17,692 nt of DNA from an uncultured Actinoplanes sp. Its GTDB lineage: Bacteria > Actinomycetota > Actinomycetes > Mycobacteriales > Micromonosporaceae. The position numbers and the translations under genes were made by a program. This document shows positions 12,337-17,692 of this stretch, piece after piece. The number at the start of each line of letters is the position of its first letter. The first letter of the stretch is position 1. The notes under the pieces are model-generated. The model was given only the letters and a program-made list of their open reading frames with translations, ran no database searches and was not told where the DNA came from. The stretch spans positions 1-17,692 of the forward strand of contig CAKUMG010000024.1 in NCBI GenBank assembly GCA_934667465.1. The letters are read 5' to 3'.

Positions 12337-13281
12337 TCAACGCCCCGGCGCGTGCAGGAAGTTTGCAGTGGCCGGGGCCGGAGCGACGGGAAACGTCACG
12401 CCGGTCAGCTCCTCGGAGACGGACCAGAGTCGCTGCTGGACCGCGACCGCGTACGAGCCGGGGCTGGACGTGACGATCCTGGGGTGGCCCTTGATCTCGT
12501 TGCGCCCGCCCGGGCCGTAGTACTGGCCGCCGAGCGCGGCGGGGTCGGTGGCGGCGCGCAGGGTCGGCAGCGCGCCCATCGCCGGCGTCTGGGTGATCAG
12601 CGGCGCGAGCCAGGTGAGCGGGAGCCGCAGCGCCGCGGGGGTGTTGCGGGCGAGCTCGGTGCTGGACAGGCCGGGGTGCGCGGCCACCGCGGCGGTCGTG
12701 CCGTGGGCGGCGAGGCGGCGCTGCAGCTCGTAGGTGAACATGAGGTTGGCCAGCTTGGACTGGCCGTAGGCGGCGGACCGGCTGTACGAGCGCTGCCAGT
12801 GCAGGTCGTCGAAGTGGATCGCGGCCCGGATGCGGTGGCCGGTGCTGCTGACCGTCACCACCCGCGAGCCGGGCACCGGCAGCATCCGGTCCAGCAGCAG
12901 GCCGGTGAGCGCGAAGTGGCCCAGGTGGTTCGTGCCGAACTGCAGCTCGAAGCCGTCCCGGGTGCTCTGCCTCGGGGTGTACATCACGCCGGCGTTGTTG
13001 ATCAGCAGGTCGATCCGGCCGAACCGGGACCGTAGCGCCGCCGCGGCGGTCCGGACCGAGTCGAGCGAGGTCAGGTCGAGCTCCTGCACGCTCACGTCGC
13101 CGGCGATGCGGGCCGCGGCCTGCGCGCCCTTCGCCGCGTTGCGCACGGCGAGCACCACCGACGCCCCGCGCCCGGCGAGCGCCCTGGCGGCCTCGTAGCC
13201 CAGTCCGGTGTTGGCCCCGGTCACCACGGCCACCCGCCCGCGCTGGTCCGGGATGTTCGCCGTCGTCCACTGCTCGCCCAT
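12337..13281 (-). CDS. SDR-family oxidoreductase (retinol dehydrogenase-like)
   Basis: 314 residues. Cofactor motif TGANTGLG at 21-28 after a short leader, then VVLAVRNAAKG (the basic residues suggest NADP), LDLTSLDSV, LLINNAGVM with the NNAG at 95-98, catalytic serine in VTVSSTGH near 145-146, and Y172/K176 in AYGQSKLANL. This is the subfamily often annotated as retinol dehydrogenase-like or light-dependent protochlorophyllide-reductase-like, with unknown substrates in actinomycetes. The ATG at 13281 has GGGAG 6 nt upstream; longer readings run into the neighbouring regulator. It is divergent from the TetR gene across a 105-bp region filled with operator-like half-sites, so it is very probably the regulator's target. 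Its 3' end is 67 bp before the pectate lyase start. Confidence 0.92.
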   Translation of the reverse strand: MGEQWTTANIPDQRGRVAVVTGANTGLGYEAARALAGRGASVVLAVRNAAKGAQAAARIAGDVSVQELDLTSLDSVRTAAAALRSRFGRIDLLINNAGVMYTPRQSTRDGFELQFGTNHLGHFALTGLLLDRMLPVPGSRVVTVSSTGHRIRAAIHFDDLHWQRSYSRSAAYGQSKLANLMFTYELQRRLAAHGTTAAVAAHPGLSSTELARNTPAALRLPLTWLAPLITQTPAMGALPTLRAATDPAALGGQYYGPGGRNEIKGHPRIVTSSPGSYAVAVQQRLWSVSEELTGVTFPVAPAPATANFLHAPGR

Positions 13282-13296
13282 GCCGCGCTCCCAATT

Positions 13297-13313
13297 AAGT
13301 ACCGAAGGTATCT
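13297..13313. promoter_or_regulatory. TetR operator-like site 1 (AAGTACC-GAA-GGTATCT)
   Basis: An imperfect inverted repeat with the core TACC-GAA-GGTA, placed 16-32 bp upstream of the dehydrogenase start at 13281, where binding would block that gene. It shares the half-site ACGTACC with the denser cluster at 13331-13369; the arms match it at 6 of 7 and 5 of 7 positions. Confidence 0.6.
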
Positions 13314-13330
13314 TGCTGCCGGGAACGTTA

Positions 13331-13369
13331 AAGTACTCGCGGTACGTTGTCAACGTACCGGAGGTACGT
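13331..13369. promoter_or_regulatory. TetR operator cluster, four alternating ACGTACC/GGTACGT half-sites
   Basis: Half-sites run AAGTACT (13331-13337), GGTACGT (13341-13347), ACGTACC (13353-13359), GGTACGT (13363-13369). Two perfect palindromes overlap: GGTACGTT-GTC-AACGTACC (13341-13359, 8-bp arms) and ACGTACC-GGA-GGTACGT (13353-13369, 7-bp arms). The cluster lies just upstream of the TetR gene, as expected for an autoregulated divergent pair. Confidence 0.75.
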
Positions 13370-13373
13370 AAGT

Positions 13374-13379
13374 TAGGCT
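13374..13379 (+). promoter_or_regulatory. Candidate -10 element (TAGGCT) of the TetR gene
   Basis: TAGGCT-N7-ATG precedes the start at 13387 and follows the operator cluster by 4 bp, so a regulator bound there would cover the promoter. The arrangement resembles TAGGAT-N7-ATG at 4251-4256 and 5264-5269. Confidence 0.4.
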
Positions 13380-13386
13380 GGGGATC

Positions 13387-14052
13387 ATGACGTTCCAGCG
13401 GGCACGAACCGAAGAGCAGCGGGAGATCCGCCGGCGGGCCATCCTCGACATGGCCTCGGCGATGCTCGGCGAGATGCCGGTGGCCGCGGTCACCCTCAAC
13501 GAGCTCAGCCGCCGGGTCGGCCTGGCGAAGCCGAACGTGCTGCGCTACTTCGAGTCCCGCGAGGCGGTGCTGCTCGAGCTGCTGGACCGCTACCTGCAGG
13601 AGTGGCTTATGGAGCTGGCGGACGAGCTGGCCGCCGGCGTCGGCGCGGACCTGCCCCTGGCCGGGCGGGCGGCGGCGGTGGCCGAGGTCCTCGGCGGCTC
13701 GCTCGCCGGTCGGACGGTGATGTGCGAGCTCTTCGGCGCGCAGAGCGTCGTCCTGGAACACAACGTCTCCGTCGAGGTCGTCGCCCGCTACAAGCGCTCC
13801 TCCCTCGAGCGGATGACGACCATGACCACGCTGATCCGGCGGCACCTGCCCGAGCTCGGCGACGACGCCACGCTGTTCGGCCTGCAGACCATGCTCACGG
13901 CCGGGGCGCTGCCGGCCTACACCTCACCGCCGCCGACCCTGCGGGAGGCCTACCGGGCCGAGCCGGAACTGGCCCGCTTCCACCTGGGAATGCGCGAATA
14001 CCTGACCCGGGCCCTGACCGCCACCCTGCTCGGCGTGCTGCCCCGCGACTGA
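13387..14052 (+). CDS. TetR/AcrR-family transcriptional regulator
   Basis: 221 residues. The N-terminal helix-turn-helix (about 10-60) reads EIRRRAILDMASAMLGEMP, then VTLNELSRRVGLAKPNVLRYFESREAVLLELLDRYL, with LAKPNVLRYF as recognition helix. The C-terminal all-helical ligand and dimer domain includes a VMCELFGAQSVVLEHNVS segment and a hydrophobic core; its ligand is unknown. The ATG at 13387 is the only sensible start. The gene is divergent from the retinol dehydrogenase-like SDR across six operator half-sites, which strongly suggests that it represses itself and the dehydrogenase and is released by a small molecule, perhaps a substrate of that enzyme. It ends 12 bp before the convergent HD-domain gene. 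Confidence 0.93.
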   Translation: MTFQRARTEEQREIRRRAILDMASAMLGEMPVAAVTLNELSRRVGLAKPNVLRYFESREAVLLELLDRYLQEWLMELADELAAGVGADLPLAGRAAAVAEVLGGSLAGRTVMCELFGAQSVVLEHNVSVEVVARYKRSSLERMTTMTTLIRRHLPELGDDATLFGLQTMLTAGALPAYTSPPPTLREAYRAEPELARFHLGMREYLTRALTATLLGVLPRD

Positions 14053-14064
14053 CTTACGCCGGCG

Positions 14065-14610
14065 TCAACGCCCCGGCGGTGGGGAGAGCGCAGCGCCCGA
14101 GTGGTAGGCGAGCCGCGCGTCGGCGCCGGCCGCCACCTCGGCGATCAGGTCGTCGAGCGCCGCGAACGCCGCCCACCGCTCGATCCCCCGGGCCACCGCC
14201 AGCTCGGCGATCAGCAGATCCTCGAGCTCCGGGACCCGCTGACCCTTCCACGCCTTGTCGGCCAGGCTCACCAGGTGATCCTCCACGGTGGTGGCCGGGT
14301 CGGTCCAGCTCGCATGCGACCCGGCGAAGCGGGCCAGCCGCGCCGGAACCCCGCGCGCGAGCAGCAACTCCCGCCCGGCGGCCTCGTGCCGGTGCCCCGG
14401 CACCGACAGCTCCTCCGGGTGCACGACCTTCCCGACGTCGTGGGTCGCGGCCCCGTACAGCACGGCTTCCCGGTCGAAGCTCAGCGCCGTGAGCCGCCCG
14501 GTCAGCTGCCACGCGACGTCGTGCACGAGCCGCAGATGCGCGACCAGCCGCGCCGACGCCCGCAACTCGGCCAGCATGTCGTCCACACCCGATGGCAGTT
14601 CCCTCAGCAC
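14065..14610 (-). CDS. HD-domain metal-dependent phosphohydrolase-like protein
   Basis: 181 residues from a GTG. The HD fold is shown by H30 in LRLVHDVAW, the H57-D58 doublet in GAATHDVGKVVHPEEL, H73/H75 in PGHRHEAAGRELL, H99 in GSHASW and D118 in VSLADKAWKG. This residue order fits a metal-binding HD phosphohydrolase of the small cytoplasmic type. Its substrate (nucleotide, phosphate ester or other) cannot be inferred. The start is uncertain: GTG at 14610 gives a full-length reading, whereas an ATG at 14577 (MLAELRAS) would remove 11 residues without touching the domain; neither has a strong Shine-Dalgarno sequence. It lies 100 bp downstream of the large glycoside hydrolase gene on the same strand and may be read through from it. 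Nothing else was recognised in that gap. Confidence 0.85.
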   Translation of the reverse strand: MLRELPSGVDDMLAELRASARLVAHLRLVHDVAWQLTGRLTALSFDREAVLYGAATHDVGKVVHPEELSVPGHRHEAAGRELLLARGVPARLARFAGSHASWTDPATTVEDHLVSLADKAWKGQRVPELEDLLIAELAVARGIERWAAFAALDDLIAEVAAGADARLAYHSGAALSPPPGR

Positions 14611-14710
14611 GCGGCCATGCTAGCGAGACCGCGCTCGCAGGCGGTGACGTCGGCCTGCCGGCATCGGCGGACTGCGCGCTTTCCCACCCCCGAGGCGGAC
14701 GACGCCCGGC

Positions 14711-17320
14711 TCAGCGGTCGTGCAGGGTGAGGATGAGGTCGACGACCAGGGCGGTCCAGCCCGTCTGGTGCCAGGCGCCCAGCCCAGCCCCGTTGTCGCC
14801 GTGGAAGTACTCCGGGAAGGCGATCAGGTCCTTCCAGTCCGGGTGGGTCTGGAAGAGGTCGTTCGAGCCGTAGATCGGCCGCCGCCCCCACGAGTCCGGC
14901 ACGAACATGGAGATGAGCCGGCGGGACAGGTCGTCGGCGACGGCGGTCAGGGAGCATTTGGACTGCGAGCCGGTCGGATATTCGACCATGAGGTCGTCGC
15001 CGAAGAACGCCGCGTATTCGCGCAGCGCCTCGATCAGCAGGTAGTTGACAGGCATCCACAGCGGCCCGCGCCAGTTGCTGTTGCCGCCGAAGAGCCCGCT
15101 GGTGCTCTCCGCCGGCTCGTAGCCGACGGTGAAGTCGGAGCCCCCGAGGGACACCGCGAAGGGTTTCTCCAGGTGCGATCGGCTGAGGCTCCTGAGCCCG
15201 TACGGCGACAGGAACTCCTCCGGGTCGAGCATGCGCGCCAGGATCCGGAGCAGCTGGTCCTGGCCCACCATCGACAGCAGGCGCTGCTGCCGCCCGTCCG
15301 GGGAGAGGCGGCGGGCGCTGATCACATCGCCGTAGTCGCTCTGGCTCGCGGTCAGCCAGCGCAGCCGGGCCGCGAGGTCGGGCAGGCGGTTCAGGGTGCC
15401 GGCGCTGAGCCGGGTGGTGGCCGCCAGCGGCAGCAGGCCGACGATCGAGCGGGCCTTCAGCGGCAGCTTGTGACCGTCGGGCAGGCGCAGGACGTCGTAG
15501 AAGAACGAGTCCTCGTCGTCCCAGAGCCCCTGCCGGTAGGCGGCCTCGGCGATGTAGGCGAAGTGCTCGAAGAACTTGGTCGCCATGTCCTCGTACGTGC
15601 GGTCGTGCAGGGCGAGCCGGATGCTGATGTCGAGCAGGTTGAGCGCGTACATCGCCATCCAGCCGGTGCCGTCGCTCTGCTCGAGCACGCCCGCGACAGG
15701 CAGGGCCGCCGAGCGGTCGAACGGGCCGACGTTGTCCAGGCCGAGGAAGCCGCCCTCGAACACATTGTTGCCGCCGACGTCCTTGCGGTTGACCCACCAG
15801 GTGAAGTTGAGCAGCAGCTTGTGCATGATGCGGGCCAGGAAGTCGTGGTCGCGGCCGCCGTCGATCTCGAAGACGCGCAGCGCCGCCCACGCGTGCACGG
15901 GCGGGTTCACGTCGCTGAACGTCCACTCGTACGCGGGGATCTGGCCGTTGGGGTGCATGTACCACTCGCGCAGCAACAGCAGCAGCTGCGCCTTGGCGAA
16001 GCCGGGGTCGACGCGGGCGATGGTGACACAGTGGAACGCCAGGTCCCACGCCGCATACCAGGGGTACTCCCAGGGGTCCGGCATGGAGATGACGTCGAAG
16101 CTGTTCATGTGCCACCAGGCGTTGTTGCGCCCGTAGCGGCGGCCCGGCGGCGGGGGCGCCGAGCCGGGGTCGCCGTGCAGCCACTGCTTGACGTCGAAGT
16201 GGTAGAACTGCTTGCCCCACATGAGGCCGGCGATCGCCTGGCGGGCCACGGCGGCCTCCTCGGCGGAGGCGCCGGCGGGGATCAGCCCGGCGAAGTACGC
16301 GTCGGCCTCGGCCCGGCGCGCGGCCACGACATCGTCGAAATCGGGACCCAGATCACCGTACGCGGCAGGGGTGTCCGCCTCTGTCAGGCGCAGCCTGATC
16401 CGCCGGGTCTCGCCGGGCCCGAGGGTCAGCTCGTAGTGCAGCGCGCCCTTGGTGCCCGTCCCGGCCGGGTTGACCGTCGGCGCGCCCGCGATCAGGTGGT
16501 CGTTGATCCCGTCCTTGGGATAGAGGCTGGTGCCGGGCAGCCCCCACAGGCGCTGGGAGTTGGTCTCGTTGTCGCACATCAGCGCGGGTGGCTCACCCTC
16601 GCCGCGCAGCTCCAGCCGGCCGAGGCTGCGGTGCTCGCCCGCCAGGCGCCCCGGCGTGCCGGTCAGGGCGGGCACCGGGCGGTTCGGCAGGCCCCACGAC
16701 CAGGTGTTGCGGAACCAGAGCGTGGGCAGCAGGTGCAGGGTGGCCTCGTCGGGCCCGCGGTTGGAGACCGTCACCACCATGCACAGGTCACGCGGGCCGG
16801 CCTTGGCGTAGTCGACGGTGACCACCCAGAACCGGTCCTCGTCGAAGACCCCGGTGTCGACGAGCTCGTACTCGGGCTCGTCGCGCGAGCGCCGCCCGTT
16901 GACGGCCACCAGGTCGTCGTACGGGAAAGGGGCCTGGGGGTAGTGATAACGCCACGTCATCCAGGAGTGCGTCGGCGTCGAGTCCTGGTACCACCAGTAC
17001 TCCTTGACGTCCTCGCCGTGGTTGCCGCCGTCGCCGCCGAGGCCGAACATGCGCTCCTTGAGGATCGGGTCGCGCCCGTTCCACAGCGCCAGCCCGAAGC
17101 AGAACGTCTGCCGGTCGTCGCAGACCCCGGCCATCCCGTCGTCGTTCCAGCGGTACGCCCGGGAGCGCGCATGGTCGTGCGGGAAGTAGTCCCAGGCGGT
17201 GCCGTGCTCACTGTAGTCCTCGCGCACGGTCCCCCAGGCCCGCTCCGCGACATACGGCCCCCACGCCCGCCACGGCTGCTCGCCGGAGTCCGCCTGCGCC
17301 AGGCGCTCACGCTCCGCCAC
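14711..17320 (-). CDS. Large MGH1-type / GH63-like glycoside hydrolase
   Basis: 869 residues, with no signal peptide, so probably cytoplasmic. The N-terminal third is beta-rich (GTVREDYSEHGTAWDYFPHD, WNDDGMAGVCDDRQ, GLALWNGRDPILKERMFGL). The C-terminal part is an (alpha/alpha)6 barrel with WHMNSFDV, YPWYAAWDLAFH (D426, candidate catalytic acid), LLREWYMHPNGQIPAYEW, GGNSNWRGPLWMPVNYLLI and GAWHQTGWTALV. This resembles the bacterial and yeast YMR196W-type proteins of the GH63 / mannosyl-oligosaccharide glucosidase-like group. Alpha-glucoside hydrolysis is the likely reaction class, but the substrate is unknown. The start is a GTG with GGGGAG 7 nt upstream. It is the first gene of its strand here, with a 70-bp upstream gap ending at a TetR stub. 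Confidence 0.9.
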   Translation of the reverse strand: MAERERLAQADSGEQPWRAWGPYVAERAWGTVREDYSEHGTAWDYFPHDHARSRAYRWNDDGMAGVCDDRQTFCFGLALWNGRDPILKERMFGLGGDGGNHGEDVKEYWWYQDSTPTHSWMTWRYHYPQAPFPYDDLVAVNGRRSRDEPEYELVDTGVFDEDRFWVVTVDYAKAGPRDLCMVVTVSNRGPDEATLHLLPTLWFRNTWSWGLPNRPVPALTGTPGRLAGEHRSLGRLELRGEGEPPALMCDNETNSQRLWGLPGTSLYPKDGINDHLIAGAPTVNPAGTGTKGALHYELTLGPGETRRIRLRLTEADTPAAYGDLGPDFDDVVAARRAEADAYFAGLIPAGASAEEAAVARQAIAGLMWGKQFYHFDVKQWLHGDPGSAPPPPGRRYGRNNAWWHMNSFDVISMPDPWEYPWYAAWDLAFHCVTIARVDPGFAKAQLLLLLREWYMHPNGQIPAYEWTFSDVNPPVHAWAALRVFEIDGGRDHDFLARIMHKLLLNFTWWVNRKDVGGNNVFEGGFLGLDNVGPFDRSAALPVAGVLEQSDGTGWMAMYALNLLDISIRLALHDRTYEDMATKFFEHFAYIAEAAYRQGLWDDEDSFFYDVLRLPDGHKLPLKARSIVGLLPLAATTRLSAGTLNRLPDLAARLRWLTASQSDYGDVISARRLSPDGRQQRLLSMVGQDQLLRILARMLDPEEFLSPYGLRSLSRSHLEKPFAVSLGGSDFTVGYEPAESTSGLFGGNSNWRGPLWMPVNYLLIEALREYAAFFGDDLMVEYPTGSQSKCSLTAVADDLSRRLISMFVPDSWGRRPIYGSNDLFQTHPDWKDLIAFPEYFHGDNGAGLGAWHQTGWTALVVDLILTLHDR

Positions 17321-17390
17321 GCGCCCGCTCCCCTCGACTAGAACACCGTGTCATGAACACTAACGGAATGCTGATCGACTCCGGCGGGGC

Positions 17391-17510
17391 TCAGGCAACC
17401 GGCGGGGGCGGCTGGGGCAGGGGGTGTGCCCCCTCGGGACGCAGGCCGTCGAAGATGATCGCGAGGTAGCGCCGCCACAGGCCGGGCGGGGCGTCGACCG
17501 GCCGGTCCGT
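17391..17510 (-). pseudogene. C-terminal stub of a TetR-family regulator
   Basis: On the minus strand, the 40-codon segment between an in-frame TAA (17511-17513) and TGA (17391-17393) reads PPGLWRRYLAIIFDGLRPEG then AHPLP. This is the characteristic C-terminal end of one TetR subgroup (W-x-RYL-x-hhhDGLRPEGAHPLP). There is no start codon and no DNA-binding domain; the rest of the gene is missing, because the promoter region of the next gene begins directly after the break. The intact gene was probably divergent from the oxidoreductase at 17566 and likely its regulator (inference). Confidence 0.72.
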
Positions 17511-17530
17511 TTAGCGCTACGGTCGCGGCC

Positions 17531-17536
17531 TAACCT
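17531..17536 (+). promoter_or_regulatory. Candidate -10 element (TAACCT) for the zinc-type alcohol dehydrogenase gene
   Basis: TAACCT lies 29 bp before the ATG at 17566, and the implied leader contains AAGGAG (17554-17559) at 6 nt from the start. A short palindrome TAGCGCTA at 17512-17519 lies just upstream, at the TetR breakpoint. Confidence 0.35.
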
Positions 17537-17565
17537 GACCGCAGGGTCCGCTTAAGGAGAAGCCC

Positions 17566-17692
17566 ATGAAGGCAGTCGTCGTGTCCGGCTACGGCCCGCC
17601 CGAGGAGTTCACCGTCGGTGACCTCCCGATCCCCCGGCCCGGGCCGGGACAGATCCAGGTCCGGATCGCGGCCGCCTCGCTCAACCCCGGGG
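17566..17692 (+). CDS. Zinc-type alcohol dehydrogenase / quinone oxidoreductase family protein (5' part only)
   Basis: 42 codons are visible before the window ends. MKAVVVSGYGPPEEFTVGDL followed by PIPRPGPGQIQVRIAAASLN is the typical N-terminal GroES-like fold of medium-chain dehydrogenases of the quinone-oxidoreductase group, usually about 310-330 residues and NADPH-dependent. The A-A-S-L-N-P stretch matches the quinone-reductase-like subgroup rather than zinc-dependent ethanol dehydrogenases, but the diagnostic parts lie outside the window. The start is secure, with AAGGAG 6 nt upstream. A truncated TetR gene lies on its divergent side, so this gene may have lost its local repressor. Confidence 0.85.
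   Translation, partial: MKAVVVSGYGPPEEFTVGDLPIPRPGPGQIQVRIAAASLNPG

Noticed and set aside
14056..14065. The palindrome ACGCCGGCGT between the convergent TetR and HD-domain genes as a terminator
   Set aside because: The arms are only 5 bp with no loop or U-tract; such short palindromes are common in GC-rich DNA.
14671..14686. A second LacI-type site (TGGGAAAGCGCGCAGT on the minus strand) between the glycoside hydrolase and HD genes
   Set aside because: Only one half resembles the consensus and the AAGCGCTT core is broken, so chance is the simpler explanation.
14720..17341. An 873-codon open frame on the plus strand opposite the glycoside hydrolase
   Set aside because: It is an antisense shadow caused by high GC: composition is Val/Gly/Arg-rich without family motifs, while the minus strand encodes a clear GH63-like protein over the same interval.
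17344..17356. An inverted GTGT/ACAC element before the glycoside hydrolase as an operator
   Set aside because: The arms are four bases long and the inner bases do not pair; too weak to annotate.
1..17692. CRISPR arrays, tRNA or rRNA genes, insertion sequences and transposase genes
   Set aside because: No regularly spaced repeats, cloverleaf-like sequences, terminal inverted repeats or transposase motifs were seen on reading; a dedicated tRNA or IS search was not possible.

Overview
The window is very GC-rich, uses GTG starts and GTGA stop/start overlaps freely, and carries F420-type flavoenzymes, a mycothiol-linked DsbA-like protein, MmyB-type regulators and a Hanks-type kinase. This points to a filamentous actinomycete, plausibly Micromonosporaceae (Actinoplanes-like). 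That placement is inferred from style and gene families, not from a marker gene. It reads as a chromosomal accessory or catabolic region: no rRNA, tRNA, CRISPR, insertion sequence or phage gene was seen.

Left part (1-5256), mostly on the minus strand. A unit of two paralogous XRE/MmyB-type regulators flanks a SnoaL-like protein (96-2193), and a short-chain dehydrogenase (2296-3033) is divergent from it. Convergent with that dehydrogenase is a two-gene redox unit: an LLM-class F420-dependent oxidoreductase and a small PPOX-class F420 enzyme, overlapping by 4 bp (3036-4243). Upstream of this pair is a 14-bp-stem hairpin (4258-4290), then a small unknown protein (4299-4568) and an Rv2466c-like DsbA-fold protein (4681-5256) whose CxxC motif is reduced to CPFT.

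Centre (5335-10973), plus strand. A membrane-anchored Ser/Thr kinase with an HCD instead of HRD catalytic loop overlaps by 4 bp a gene for an extracytoplasmic protein combining a solute-binding domain and a von Willebrand A domain. I regard this pair as the most interesting functional module: a possible outside-in sensing unit. It is followed by a secreted glucose/sorbosone dehydrogenase-like protein, a DoxX-like membrane protein and a nitrilase-family amidohydrolase. Directly after the nitrilase lies a broken remnant of a DUF523 gene.

Right part (10977-17692). This holds a secreted PL1 pectate lyase with a LacI-type operator-like palindrome in its leader. Next come a short-chain dehydrogenase and a TetR regulator, divergent across an array of six ACGTACC/GGTACGT half-sites. 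They are followed by an HD-domain protein and an 869-residue MGH1/GH63-like glycoside hydrolase. Last are the C-terminal stub of a lost TetR regulator and the start of a zinc-type alcohol dehydrogenase/quinone oxidoreductase cut by the window edge.

A recurring theme is a TAnnnT hexamer 6-7 nt in front of the start codon at the heads of transcription units (starts at 2193, 4243, 5256, 8175 and 13387), which suggests leaderless transcripts. The regulators mostly sit next to oxidoreductases, as expected for local control circuits. Two remnants (DUF523, TetR) show that the region has been eroding.
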